Positions 31,389 through 41,324 of a stretch of 45,474 nt of DNA are shown one piece after another; the stretch's first letter is position 1, and the number at the start of each line of letters is the position of its first letter. The position numbers and the translations under genes are program-made. The notes beneath the pieces were generated by a model. That model was not told the origin of the DNA. It made no database searches and was given only the letters and a program-made list of their open reading frames with translations. Source of the stretch: Bacteroidia bacterium (lineage in GTDB: Bacteria > Bacteroidota > Bacteroidia > Flavobacteriales_E > Vicingaceae); contig JAUIGQ010000006.1 in assembly GCA_030429925.1 (NCBI GenBank), positions 1-45,474 on the forward strand, given 5' to 3'.

Positions 31389-32429
31389 ATGAGGGAAGTA
31401 GAGTATTTGATCATTGGTCAAGGAATAGCCGGAACCGTTCTTGGTTATCAATTGCTCAAGAAGGGAAAAAATGTATTGATCATTGACAAAGGTCATGAAC
31501 ATTCAGCCTCCTATGTTGCCGCAGGAGTAGTAAATCCCTTAGTTCTAAAACGACTCACCTTAAGTTGGAGAGCTTTGGAGTTTCTTGATTTTGCACATTC
31601 TTTTTATCCGGAATTGGATGAAATGCTTTCTATTCAAAGTTTTCACAGAGCTAAGCTCAACAAGCTTATTTCTTCTGAAGACGAGCAACTTTTTTGGGAA
31701 AAAAGATGGCACTCTGTTCCTTTAGATGGTATTGCAGAAAGAGAGTTGGAATTTCTCAAAGACAAGAACTTTAAAACAGATTTCAAAAAAGGGTCGGTAA
31801 AAGGAACAGCCTGGGTTGATCTGAAAAAGCTTTTAAATACTTTCCGAGAGTACGCAAGAGATAAGGATATCTTGATAGAAGAGACTTTTGACTATTTGGA
31901 TCTTGAATGCAGGAATTACAGAAATATTGTATTTGAAAAGATCATTTTCTGCGAAGGCGCCTCTTGTACTTCAAACCCATATTTTGACTTTCTTCCATTT
32001 AGTTTGAACAAAGGTGAGCTGATCACGATCAAATGTCCGGCTTTGAACCTCAAAGAGATCTACAAGAAAAAAGTATTCGTGCTTCCTTTGGGAAATGATC
32101 TATACCGGGTAGGTGCTACTTATGATAGAGATTTTGAAAAGCAATATGATGCGCAGCTCAAACGAAAGGAACTCATAGAACAGTTTGAAGCAATATTCAA
32201 CTGTGAGTATGAGATTGTAAATCAAGAGTCAGGCATTCGCCCTGCTGTTAAAGATCGCAGACCCCTTTTGGGACAGCACCCATTGCTAAAGAATTTTTAT
32301 TCTTTCAATGGATTAGGATCTAGAGGTTGTTTGATGGCACCCAAACTCAGCGAAGAGCTGATTGATTTTATGGAAAATGGGGTCGACCTAAACAGTGAAG
32401 TTGATCTGAACAGGTTCTATCAATCCTAA
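31389..32429 (+). CDS. FAD-dependent oxidoreductase, DAO/DadA family
   Basis: The 346-residue protein starts with a Rossmann FAD-binding motif, GQGIAG at residues 10-15 followed by VLIIDKG. The C-terminal GIRPAVKDRRPLLGQHP and FNGLGSRGCLMAP are typical of the D-amino acid oxidase-like (DAO) fold, which includes glycine oxidase and D-amino acid dehydrogenases. The substrate cannot be told from sequence. No signal peptide is seen, so it is likely cytoplasmic. It is monocistronic, divergent from tatA, and its stop codon directly abuts the stop of the convergent response regulator. Confidence 0.85.
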   Translation: MREVEYLIIGQGIAGTVLGYQLLKKGKNVLIIDKGHEHSASYVAAGVVNPLVLKRLTLSWRALEFLDFAHSFYPELDEMLSIQSFHRAKLNKLISSEDEQLFWEKRWHSVPLDGIAERELEFLKDKNFKTDFKKGSVKGTAWVDLKKLLNTFREYARDKDILIEETFDYLDLECRNYRNIVFEKIIFCEGASCTSNPYFDFLPFSLNKGELITIKCPALNLKEIYKKKVFVLPLGNDLYRVGATYDRDFEKQYDAQLKRKELIEQFEAIFNCEYEIVNQESGIRPAVKDRRPLLGQHPLLKNFYSFNGLGSRGCLMAPKLSEELIDFMENGVDLNSEVDLNRFYQS

Positions 32430-33182
32430 TTAGGCCAAGTTGAGCCTTTGATATAGCTCATCCTTGTACGATCCTCCAATTGGGATCTTCTTATCTGAAT
32501 TTTCCAGAATAAGGATGGCTCCCTCAATGGATTTGATCCTTTTTAAATTCAGGATATAGGATCTGTGAACCCTCATGAAAGATTCAGCCGGAAGTTTTTT
32601 CTCAATATCCTTCATTGTTGAGTGGATGGTATACTTATCATTCGGCGTGTGAATGATCACATAATCTTTCAAGGCTTCAACAAAAAGGATTTTGTCGTTC
32701 TCAACCTTCACGAGTCTTGAGTTAGACTTAACATAAATGAACTCCTTGGAAAGGGGAGAGGATTGTATGATCTTACTTTCTTCAATACCGGCTATCTTTT
32801 CCTTCTCTTTTTTGTATTTGTATAAAGCCATTTCAATAGAAGTCCGAAGATCTATCTCCTTGAAAGGTTTAATAACATATCCATAGGGCTCTGTAACCTT
32901 TGCCTTGCTAATGGTTTTTTCATCAGCGTAGGCCGTCAAGAAAACCACAGGAATATCATACTGATCTTTGATCTTTTTCGACACCTCAATACCTGTCATA
33001 TTTCCCGCCAGCATGATGTCCATGAGGATCAAATCGGGTTTGTTCTCTTCAATAGCCGGAATAACTTTCTCTCCTTTAGATAAAGTTCCAATCACTTCAT
33101 AGCCGATCTTTTTTAAACAGACCGAAATGTCCTTTGCCACGATGGCTTCATCTTCTACAACTAAAATCTTCTTAGTAGACAT
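32430..33182 (-). CDS. LytTR-type response regulator
   Basis: The 250-residue protein has a receiver domain (about 1-120) and a LytTR DNA-binding domain (about 150-245). The receiver has the acidic pair Glu10/Asp11, the phosphorylated Asp55 in LILMDIML and the conserved Lys in VIKPF. It also carries FLTAYADEKTI, the TAY-type motif usual in receivers paired with HisKA_2/HWE kinases. The LytTR part has FVEALKDYVIIH and RVHRSYILNL. It overlaps the upstream kinase gene by one base (TAATG), so the two are one system. Its target genes cannot be read from the window. Confidence 0.95.
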   Translation of the reverse strand: MSTKKILVVEDEAIVAKDISVCLKKIGYEVIGTLSKGEKVIPAIEENKPDLILMDIMLAGNMTGIEVSKKIKDQYDIPVVFLTAYADEKTISKAKVTEPYGYVIKPFKEIDLRTSIEMALYKYKKEKEKIAGIEESKIIQSSPLSKEFIYVKSNSRLVKVENDKILFVEALKDYVIIHTPNDKYTIHSTMKDIEKKLPAESFMRVHRSYILNLKRIKSIEGAILILENSDKKIPIGGSYKDELYQRLNLA

Positions 33183-36100
33183 TATTCACTCTTTGAAAAT
33201 ATGAGGTCAAATTTACTTCCATCCTCTCTTGATAACCTAATTTCTCCCTCTAATTGCTCTGTTAAGGTATGGACTAGTTGCAAGCCGAGAGTTTCTGTTT
33301 GATCCAATTTAATCTCTTCAGGAATCCCAACACCGTCATCGTAAACAGACATTTGAACCTTACCTCCTTTAAGCTCCTTTAAAATCACTGAGATCTTTCC
33401 TTTTTCTCTGCCCTCAAAGGCATACTTCAGGGAGTTCGAAATTAATTCATTTAAAATAAGTCCACAAGGTATTGCGCTATCTAAGTTCAAAAAGACCTCC
33501 TCTATATGGAAGTCTAACTCAAGGTCTTTCTTTCTAACTTCATACGTACTGACCAAACTTTCCGTAAGACTTTTTACATAAGCAGAAAATTTTAGCTGCG
33601 AAAAGTCTTTGGTTCTGTAAAGTCTTTCATGTATAAAAGCCATGGCCTTTATTCTGTTCTGGCTCTCCCTTAATATGTCCAGGATCTTGGGATTCTTTAT
33701 TCCTGCCGACTGCAAACTCAATATACTAGAGATCACCTGCATATTGTTCTTTACTCTATGGTGAACTTCTTTAAGCAGAACCTCCTTCTCTTTCAGTGAA
33801 TTCTTCAACTCTTGCTCGGAGATCTTTTTTTCAGTGATGTCGTGACCAATTCCGGATACTTCATTTACCTCATCAGATTGTAGGTTTATCGGGTTTAAGT
33901 AAAAGTCTCTATAGTAAATATCTCCACTTAACGATCTTCTTTTTATTTCAAAATTTGATGATTTACCTGAAAAAGCATCCTCAAATTTTTTCTTCCAAAA
34001 ACTCTCTATTTCTTCCTTCTCGGGATTCGTTTGTGGAACAATCTCGAAGAAACTTTGACCTTTTTGAAGCGTAACTCCCATTTTTTCTTTGAGATCACTT
34101 TCAAACACATGGTTAAAGGAGGTCACCTTTAGATCCTTATTAACAGTGAAGAAGAAATGAGAGCTAGTTTCAATAATTGCATTCAATTTTGCTGCCTGCT
34201 GATTGATCTCGATCTCTTTTGCTTTTATCTCGCTTATATCTCTTGAAACCCCCATTATTCCTAGCCTAACTCCTTCTGAATTATACAAATAACTCAAAGA
34301 GAAGTAAGATGGAAAATCGGTCTTGTCTGACCTCATTAATATAATCTCCCCAGTAAATGAGCTCTTTTTTTCAAGTTGATCAAAGACAAGAACCGCATCT
34401 TTATCATATTTAAAAATAGACTTAAGCGGTTTATTCAAGATCTGCTCTTCCTCTACCAATAGCTCCTTTTGTGCTGCAGAGTTGAGCTTATTGATTCTTC
34501 CATTCAGGTCAGTGGTAAAGATCATGTCTAGGGAACTTTCAATGATCCCTTCCATATAAGATTGTGCATCTATAAGTTTTTTCTGCGCCTCCTCTTTCTC
34601 TTTTAGTTCTGCTTGAAGGATCTTATTGAAGGTCTCAGCAACTTTTGCTTTTTCCGCTTCTCTTTCAGCTTTTCTTCTGTCTGAAATATCCACAAATGAT
34701 AGCTGTATAGCTTCTTTGTTCTCAAAAAGGACAGAACTGGGAGTTAATTCAATTTCTGTCTCTGTTCCTTCACTACTTGATAAATGTATCTCAACAGATT
34801 CATCTAATAACTCTGCATTGGATTCTGAGAACAGTTTGCTCAAATAAGCATCTTCCGAACCTTTGCCCATCTTAGAAATATTCTTTCCCAACAACTTGTC
34901 AGGGTCGGAATATTTCAGCACTTCTGCTGCTTTATTATTTGCAAATACAATCTCATTGCTCATATTAGAAATGATAATTCCAAATGTTGAATTATCTATC
35001 AACTGCTGATATTTCTGCTGGCTGAGTTTCAGTTGCTCTTGTGCCTTGCTCAGTTCAGAGATATCTATCAAGTTTCCTTCATAGTACTCAGACTCTTCAC
35101 CTCTGATCCTTGAAACATTCAAGAGGGCAGTGATTCTTTCTCCTTCCTTTCTTTTTAATATTACCTGCCAGCCTTCAATATGGTCGCTCTTCTCAAGCAT
35201 TTCCATTAACTCCCTTCTTTGCTCTGGGTCATAATAGAAGTCTTTGGCATTTATTTTCTCCTTGATCAGTTCAGGGGAGTCGTAGCCAAAAATTCTTGCA
35301 AAGGCATCGTTACACTCGACTATCTTTCCGTTCCTCTCCGTTCTATAAACACCAGCTAAATTTCTTTCAAAAAGATCCCTATACCTCTTTTCCTTTGCCT
35401 CTAACTCTTCTCTATATTGATGGGCTTCGGAAATATCTCTTCCAGTAACCATCATTACAACATTCCCCTTGTAAAGTCCTCTTTTGATCTTCATATCTTT
35501 AGGGAAGATCTGCCCATTCTTCTTTCTGCTCCAAAATAGAAAACTGATCTCCTCTCCACTTATCATGGCTTCCTCAGCTTTCTTTCTCATATGCTCAATA
35601 TCATCCATATCAGGAGCAAAGAGAATGTCCGGACCGGCATTCATAAGTTCCTCTCTGCTATAGCCATACTGATCCAGCACTTTCTGATTAATATCCACAA
35701 ACTCACCTTTATCTCCTATCAAATAGATCAATTCAGAAGAGTTGTCAAATAGCTCCCTATAACTCTTCTCAGACTCCTCCAGTTGTTTTTGACCCTCAAT
35801 TATATCTGTTATATCAATTATCTGACTAATATAAAATGCTGCTTCTCCATCCGTATTATTCTGAAGTACAATATTGAGAATGGTTTGTAGCTCTCGATTG
35901 TCAGAAGTTACAAACCTCAGTTTGGTCTCTTCAGAAACCTTAGGACCTTCTTTGATCTTCTTTTGGACTTCTATTAACTTATCCAGATCATCATGATGGA
36001 TGATGTCTGTAAATACCAATTGACTAGCTCTCTCTTTTGAATAACCGAGCAAATTCAGGAAGGCTCCGTTGAAGTCAATAATACTTCCTTCTAGATCGCT

Positions 36101-37426
36101 GGCCATGATGCCAATTGGGGACAACTCAAATAGGGCAATGAATTTATCATAGTTTCTTATGATCTCTCTTTCTAAAGCTTTTCTTTCGTTTATATCCCTT
36201 GAGTTGCAGATCAAAACATCCTTTCCAAAATACTTACCCCTTTTTATTATTACCTCTAGTTCTATCTTTTCTCCATTCTTGCCCTTTATGGCCTTTTCAA
36301 TTGTTTGAGTACTTCCTTCCCATGCAAGCTGATTGATCTTTTCTCTCTCCTCCTTTCCGGCATCGGATCTTTCAAAATCCATATAATCATACTTCTGACC
36401 TATAAGATCATCCTTTTCATAGGCAGACAGAGATGTGGTGGTTTTATTCACGTCTACTATCATTCCCTCTTTGTCCAGGATACAAATGAGAGAAGAGCTT
36501 TCTTCAAATAAATATTTATACGATTCTTCCGATAAGCTTAATAATCTGTCAAACTCGAAAGATCTATTCAATTCATCTTTGTTTTTAAAGACTTTTACAG
36601 TGGCAAGTGCCATTTCATTCTTTCCGAAGTCAACTTTTTGAAAGACCGTATTGACAATTCTGCCGTCTCTCAATTCAATTGAAACAGCTCTTTCAAAATC
36701 CACTTCTTTTAAGATATGCTTCTCTCCAATTCTAAGTAAGTTAAAGTTTGAGCCAATCAATTCTTTTTGCTTAGGCTCATCAAAAAGATCAAAAAACTTT
36801 TGATTGCATTCCGTTATAGTACTATTATCGAGGTTTAGGAGAACTAATCCATCAGGAGATATATTAAAAATATCATTTAATAGCTTTTGCCTTTTTAGGA
36901 GTTTATTCTTCAGGTAAGATCTTGAGAAGGTGATTGCTAATCCTGTTAGAAATATCAAAAGGTAGGTGATGATCAAAAGACCGTAGGAAATCTTTATGCT
37001 ACCTAAGTATATAGCAGATCCAATGATAATAACCAACAGAAGTGAGCTGATCTGAACATAAGAACGAATGCTATTTTGAGAAAAACAGAAAAAGGCATAA
37101 ACAAACAAAAATCCCAGGTAATGCCTTTCTTCAAATCCTCTGTCAAATGAAATTTTCAGTACAAGAATGAGGGAGATAGTGTAGAGTAGAAGTATTCCCT
37201 TTTTAAGAAGACTATTTGAAATATCAAAAGCAAAGGTTACAAAGAGAACTCCCAAGTAAAATGAGCTGAGAAATAGCCCGGAAGAAAAACCATAACCTTC
37301 AAATCCAAAATCTGATAAAGCAATGGCAAAAAAGTTAACTACTAAAAAGCCGATGAAAAGTTCAAGGCGCAAAAGATTCTTAGTAGAGATCTTTACTCCT
37401 TTTTTCCTGAGGAAGTCAATTGACAT
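33182..37426 (-). CDS. Multi-PAS sensor histidine kinase (HisKA_2 type), eight PAS domains
   Basis: The 1,414-residue protein has about six membrane segments at residues ~18-170, then eight PAS-like domains starting near 183, 304, 426, 554, 680, 806, 956 and 1079. Most end in a D-I-(T/S) signature of PAS-PAC units, such as CNSRDI, VTGRDIS and GVSRDIS. A HisKA_2 domain follows with the phospho-acceptor His in EVHHRVKNNMQ near residue 1221. The ATPase domain has the N-box LNELISNSLKYAF, G1 DDGVGIP and G2 TLGLQLVH. It should phosphorylate the LytTR regulator encoded next. Eight PAS units is a large number, so the kinase may integrate several cues; no ligand-binding residues could be assigned. 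Confidence 0.95.
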   Translation of the reverse strand: MSIDFLRKKGVKISTKNLLRLELFIGFLVVNFFAIALSDFGFEGYGFSSGLFLSSFYLGVLFVTFAFDISNSLLKKGILLLYTISLILVLKISFDRGFEERHYLGFLFVYAFFCFSQNSIRSYVQISSLLLVIIIGSAIYLGSIKISYGLLIITYLLIFLTGLAITFSRSYLKNKLLKRQKLLNDIFNISPDGLVLLNLDNSTITECNQKFFDLFDEPKQKELIGSNFNLLRIGEKHILKEVDFERAVSIELRDGRIVNTVFQKVDFGKNEMALATVKVFKNKDELNRSFEFDRLLSLSEESYKYLFEESSSLICILDKEGMIVDVNKTTTSLSAYEKDDLIGQKYDYMDFERSDAGKEEREKINQLAWEGSTQTIEKAIKGKNGEKIELEVIIKRGKYFGKDVLICNSRDINERKALEREIIRNYDKFIALFELSPIGIMASDLEGSIIDFNGAFLNLLGYSKERASQLVFTDIIHHDDLDKLIEVQKKIKEGPKVSEETKLRFVTSDNRELQTILNIVLQNNTDGEAAFYISQIIDITDIIEGQKQLEESEKSYRELFDNSSELIYLIGDKGEFVDINQKVLDQYGYSREELMNAGPDILFAPDMDDIEHMRKKAEEAMISGEEISFLFWSRKKNGQIFPKDMKIKRGLYKGNVVMMVTGRDISEAHQYREELEAKEKRYRDLFERNLAGVYRTERNGKIVECNDAFARIFGYDSPELIKEKINAKDFYYDPEQRRELMEMLEKSDHIEGWQVILKRKEGERITALLNVSRIRGEESEYYEGNLIDISELSKAQEQLKLSQQKYQQLIDNSTFGIIISNMSNEIVFANNKAAEVLKYSDPDKLLGKNISKMGKGSEDAYLSKLFSESNAELLDESVEIHLSSSEGTETEIELTPSSVLFENKEAIQLSFVDISDRRKAEREAEKAKVAETFNKILQAELKEKEEAQKKLIDAQSYMEGIIESSLDMIFTTDLNGRINKLNSAAQKELLVEEEQILNKPLKSIFKYDKDAVLVFDQLEKKSSFTGEIILMRSDKTDFPSYFSLSYLYNSEGVRLGIMGVSRDISEIKAKEIEINQQAAKLNAIIETSSHFFFTVNKDLKVTSFNHVFESDLKEKMGVTLQKGQSFFEIVPQTNPEKEEIESFWKKKFEDAFSGKSSNFEIKRRSLSGDIYYRDFYLNPINLQSDEVNEVSGIGHDITEKKISEQELKNSLKEKEVLLKEVHHRVKNNMQVISSILSLQSAGIKNPKILDILRESQNRIKAMAFIHERLYRTKDFSQLKFSAYVKSLTESLVSTYEVRKKDLELDFHIEEVFLNLDSAIPCGLILNELISNSLKYAFEGREKGKISVILKELKGGKVQMSVYDDGVGIPEEIKLDQTETLGLQLVHTLTEQLEGEIRLSREDGSKFDLIFSKSE

Positions 37427-37457
37427 CCGATAAAATTAGAAAAAGCTGTTCAAGGTA

Positions 37458-38987
37458 TTATTCCGAACGCAACTTAAATTTTGCACCATCAACCTTTTTC
37501 TCAAGACCATCTTTATAAATGATGGTCAAATACTCAATACCATTCTCATCATACCATCTCCATTTCCCATCCCTGACACCATATGAATACTCTTCTTCTC
37601 TGATCAATAATCCATCCTCATTAAAGTACTCGTGTTTTCCATGAGGCCTTCCTCCATCGTAATTCCCTTGAAAAGCGATCTTACCGTTTGGATGCTTGAA
37701 CTCCCAATAGCCATTTCTGTCTCCGTATAAATATTTCCCGCTCTCTGAATGATCATTTAAAGCATAATACCATTCTCCTTCTCTTTCTCCTTCTAAGAAC
37801 TCCCCTTTGGTAATAACATTTGAATTTTTGTCATATTCGACTAGCATGCCGTCTTCCTCTCCCTTCAGAAATTCTTCACTTCTTTGTAATGTTCCATCTT
37901 CATAATACCATTTCCATTCTCCGGTATATTCACCGGATTTATCATAAAACCCTTCTTGTTCTTTTGCTCCCGAAGGGAAATAATAAATCCATTTTCCATA
38001 CTTCTTACCACTCTGGTATTTTCCCTTTGATTTCAACTGTCCGCCTAAATAATAAAATTCCCAATCCCCTCTTCTCACTCCGCTTCTATCTACAATTCCC
38101 TTAGCAATCAGTGAATCTTTTTCATATATCTCAGATGCAATAACTTCTCCCTCTCTATCAAAATACTGACTAACTCCATCCTTCATTCCTGCTAGGTTAT
38201 AAGTTAATGCTGACTTTATGCTACCATCTTCATAATAAGTATATACGATCTCAAAATCTGCATGATTTTCTTCTTCAGACTGTTTCTGATCATCAATGTA
38301 CAACTCTGCAGTTTCCAGATTCCCATCAACAGCATATTCTTTAACATATCCATTTAATTTTCCATCCTTGAACCTGCTTTCTGTCTTAACTTTTCCATTG
38401 GGATAAAATTCTTTCCAGATTCCTTGTTTTAATCCCTCTTCATCTTCTCTGTTGATCTTCTCCCTTTTGGATATAAATCCCTTCTCATAAGTAATTATCT
38501 CCAAGATCCTTCCATCTTTAGCATACAAGTAACCTATACCATCTCTTCTTCCTGTATCAAATGGCGTTTCCTTTTTGATCAAAGAATTAGAAGAATCCGG
38601 ATAATATTCTATTTCCAAGCCTATTTGAATTCCATTTTCAAATTCTTGAACCTTACTCAAATAGCAATCTTCATATTCCTCGCTTTTGCCAAATTTTATA
38701 CCCTCCTTATAGGTTATAATATTTGTTAGATTACCATTTTTATCATAGAACTTCCACTCGCCATCTAATTCAAAATTGAGACGATTTCCTTCCGATTTTC
38801 TCAGCTGATTGGGGTAGTAGGATATCCAGTATCCATCGGGCTTTCCATCAACTAGTAAACCTTCGCTTGAAATGATACTGTCCTCATAAAAATATGCCTG
38901 ATAATACTTGCTACTTCTGTCTGCAAATTGAGCAAATAAAACAGTAGGAAGTAGAAAAGAAAAAATAAAAGCAATTCTTAACAACAC
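37458..38987 (-). CDS. Secreted YwqK/MORN-type repeat protein
   Basis: The 509-residue protein has a signal peptide (MLLRIAFIFSFLLPTVLFAQ) and then repeated units of about 20-25 residues. The pattern is DGxWxxYYxNGxLKSEGxYxxGxKxGxW, as in WISYYPNQLRKSEG and WKWYYEDGTLQRSEE. This is the MORN_2/YwqK-type repeat found in many secreted Bacteroidota proteins. Databases often call such proteins toxin-antitoxin YwqK-family antitoxin, but no toxin gene is near and the signal peptide argues against an antitoxin role. It lies 31 bases upstream of the kinase gene on the same strand and may be co-transcribed with the two-component system. Confidence 0.85.
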   Translation of the reverse strand: MLLRIAFIFSFLLPTVLFAQFADRSSKYYQAYFYEDSIISSEGLLVDGKPDGYWISYYPNQLRKSEGNRLNFELDGEWKFYDKNGNLTNIITYKEGIKFGKSEEYEDCYLSKVQEFENGIQIGLEIEYYPDSSNSLIKKETPFDTGRRDGIGYLYAKDGRILEIITYEKGFISKREKINREDEEGLKQGIWKEFYPNGKVKTESRFKDGKLNGYVKEYAVDGNLETAELYIDDQKQSEEENHADFEIVYTYYEDGSIKSALTYNLAGMKDGVSQYFDREGEVIASEIYEKDSLIAKGIVDRSGVRRGDWEFYYLGGQLKSKGKYQSGKKYGKWIYYFPSGAKEQEGFYDKSGEYTGEWKWYYEDGTLQRSEEFLKGEEDGMLVEYDKNSNVITKGEFLEGEREGEWYYALNDHSESGKYLYGDRNGYWEFKHPNGKIAFQGNYDGGRPHGKHEYFNEDGLLIREEEYSYGVRDGKWRWYDENGIEYLTIIYKDGLEKKVDGAKFKLRSE

Positions 38988-39402
38988 TATATAATATAAT
39001 AGTTTTTTAAAAAAATTTAAAGAATGATGTTACTACTATTAGCTTGTTCATACTGTTGGTAGTTTTTCATCAATCTGTTTGCAAAAATGACTTATTAAAA
39101 TAGTATAACACCTTTTCAACATAAAAAGTGTTCTTAAACCATTGAAAATAGTAGTATCTAATTTTAAATTAACAATTGGTTAATACCCCATTCTTTTGAA
39201 AAATAAACTAATATTTGACATCAAATAGGAAGGATAAGTTGTTTAGAAACTAAGCAAAGCTTTTTCTAAAAATGATAGCTTACCGTATATATAATATCAA
39301 TTTAAAATTAAAGCCAATAAAGCAAGCTTTGTTTTTAAAAGTTATTAGTATTGAAAAAAATTAATCAACACCTATTATTAACATCGAATTAACAAGCTAA
39401 TA
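38988..39402. other. AT-rich 415-bp intergenic region between divergent genes
   Basis: It separates the MORN-type gene (minus) from rpiB (plus). I find no gene, tRNA or exact TAnnTTTG element on either strand. There is an ATTAAC/GTTAAT dyad with a 5-base spacer at 39168-39184 and several near-palindromic AAGCTTT stretches. Possible regulatory region, function not assigned. Confidence 0.5.
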
Positions 39403-39831
39403 ATGAAAGTAGCAATTGGAGGAGATCACGCAGGATATAGGCTCAAAGAAGAGTTAAAGAAATTTATTGAAGAACTGGGACATCAGGTTGAAGATTTCGG
39501 TCCAGCTAATGAGGAAAGTTGCGATTATCCGGATATTGCTCACCCTTTGGCAAGTTCAATAGTTTCCAAGAAAAATGACATTGGAGTAGCAATTTGTGGA
39601 AGTGCCAATGGCATAAATATGACCTTGAACAAACATGCGGGAATTAGGTCTGCTATCAGTTGGAATGAAGAATTAGCTGAATTGGCAAGATTGCATAATG
39701 ACGCAAATATTATTGCTCTTCCTGCAAGGTTTATTGATCTTGATACCGCAAAGCGAAGTGTAAAAATTTTTTTAGAGACAAATTTTGAGGGTGGTAGACA
39801 TCTGAGAAGAGTAAATAAGATAGACCTATAG
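39403..39831 (+). CDS. rpiB: Ribose-5-phosphate isomerase B
   Basis: The 142-residue protein interconverts ribose 5-phosphate and ribulose 5-phosphate in the pentose phosphate pathway. It begins VAIGGDHAGYRLKEEL and has the active-site segment GVAICGSANGINMTLNK, plus ARLHNDANIIALPARF. Length is normal. It is followed after 4 bases by the M28 peptidase gene, so they are probably co-transcribed, though they share no obvious pathway. Confidence 0.95.
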   Translation: MKVAIGGDHAGYRLKEELKKFIEELGHQVEDFGPANEESCDYPDIAHPLASSIVSKKNDIGVAICGSANGINMTLNKHAGIRSAISWNEELAELARLHNDANIIALPARFIDLDTAKRSVKIFLETNFEGGRHLRRVNKIDL

Positions 39832-39835
39832 TATT

Positions 39836-41323
39836 ATGAAGATCAGAACTGGAATTAGCCTTTTTCTTACCGTTATAAGCAGTTCATTATTCTCGCAAGC
39901 TTTTGACTCAACTGCATACAAATATGCAAACGAGATAAAAGCTGAGACTTTGAAAAAGCACTTAGAGATCATTGCATCTGATGAGTATGAAGGAAGAGAA
40001 ACAGGGAAGAAAGGTCAGAAAATGACCATGGAATATTTGATAAAGAATTTCAAAGAATATGGCATAAAGGATTACAATAATCTAAACTACAGGCAAGAAT
40101 ACCCTTTGGTAGAACAAATGACTGACAACATTACACTAACCATAGGGGAAAAAGAGCTTGAACTTTTTAAAGACTTCTTTATTAGACCTTCTTTTATAAA
40201 GAACCAGGAATTGAGTGGTTCAATAAAGTTTTATGCACAAGAAGAAGATGCTAAAGAAGGGTCTAATTTATTTGTTTGGAAGAAGGATACAGCCAGTAGT
40301 TATATTGGATCTATCAAAGAGCAAGTGTTTGTATTGAGAGAAACAAATGCAAAGTGCGCATTCTATTATGATGAAGAATTAACGGAAAACCTTGAGAAAT
40401 ACTCACATTATTATAAAGACAGTAAGATCAAGCTAGCCTCTGATCTAGAAAAAGAAGAGTTGCTTTTGATCAATCTAACAGACAGTGGATTTGATAAATT
40501 TTTGAAGCAAGCATCTGTTAAAAGGAAAAAGTTAGACAAGTCCGGATCAGAAGTATTCTCTGATCTAGAAGTCCCATTTAAGCTGAATATAAATAAGCCA
40601 ACGAAGAACCTAATGGGAGAGAATGTGCTCGCCTATATTGAAGGGGGAGATAAAAAGGACGAGTTGATCGTTATAACTGCTCACTACGACCATTTAGGAG
40701 TTAAAGATAGTTTGATCTATAATGGAGCAGATGATGACGGTACAGGCACAGTAAGTCTTCTAGAGATAGCAGAATCTTTTATGTTAGCTCAAAAGGATGG
40801 CTTCAAACCCAGAAGAAGCATCTTGATCATGCCGGTTTCAGGAGAAGAAAAGGGCTTACTTGGGTCTAGATATTATACGGATCATCCTGTCTTCCCTTTG
40901 GAGAGCACTGTGGCTAATCTAAACATTGATATGATCGGCAGGTATGATAAAGACCACGCAGATGATAGTAACTATGTTTACTTGATAGGTGCAGATCGAT
41001 TAAGTCAAGACTTGCATGATATAAGTGAGGAGGCAAATAAGACCTATACAGATTTCAATATCGATTATAAGTACAATAAGAAAACAGACCCCAATAGGTT
41101 TTACTATAGATCTGACCATTACAATTTCGCCAAGAACGATATCCCTGTTATCTTTTATTTTAGTGGCGTTCATGAGGACTATCATCGAGCAACCGATACT
41201 GTTGAGAAGATAGATTATGATAAGACAAGAAGAGTAGCTCAACTAGTTTTCTATACCGCTTGGGAGCTGGCAAATAGAGAAGAACGAATAAGACTGAATA
41301 AGGATAAGGAGGAAGAAGAGTAA
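39836..41323 (+). CDS. M28-family zinc peptidase, secreted
   Basis: The 495-residue protein has a signal peptide (MKIRTGISLFLTVISSSLFSQ) and a C-terminal M28 catalytic domain (about 260-480). The di-zinc ligands and catalytic residues are visible: His283 and the AHYDHLG motif, Asp in NGADDDGTG, the catalytic Glu pair in SGEEKGLLGS, Asp in NIDMIGR, and His in EDYHRATDT. It is probably an aminopeptidase in the periplasm or outside the cell. The N-terminal ~250 residues are less conserved; part of that stretch may be a protease-associated insert. It is co-directional with rpiB and convergent with the TlpA-like gene, one base apart. Confidence 0.9.
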   Translation: MKIRTGISLFLTVISSSLFSQAFDSTAYKYANEIKAETLKKHLEIIASDEYEGRETGKKGQKMTMEYLIKNFKEYGIKDYNNLNYRQEYPLVEQMTDNITLTIGEKELELFKDFFIRPSFIKNQELSGSIKFYAQEEDAKEGSNLFVWKKDTASSYIGSIKEQVFVLRETNAKCAFYYDEELTENLEKYSHYYKDSKIKLASDLEKEELLLINLTDSGFDKFLKQASVKRKKLDKSGSEVFSDLEVPFKLNINKPTKNLMGENVLAYIEGGDKKDELIVITAHYDHLGVKDSLIYNGADDDGTGTVSLLEIAESFMLAQKDGFKPRRSILIMPVSGEEKGLLGSRYYTDHPVFPLESTVANLNIDMIGRYDKDHADDSNYVYLIGADRLSQDLHDISEEANKTYTDFNIDYKYNKKTDPNRFYYRSDHYNFAKNDIPVIFYFSGVHEDYHRATDTVEKIDYDKTRRVAQLVFYTAWELANREERIRLNKDKEEEE

Positions 41324-41324
41324 G

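Noticed and set aside
37458-38987. Toxin-antitoxin system around the YwqK-type protein
   Set aside because: It has a signal peptide, is far longer than antitoxins, and no toxin-like gene is adjacent.
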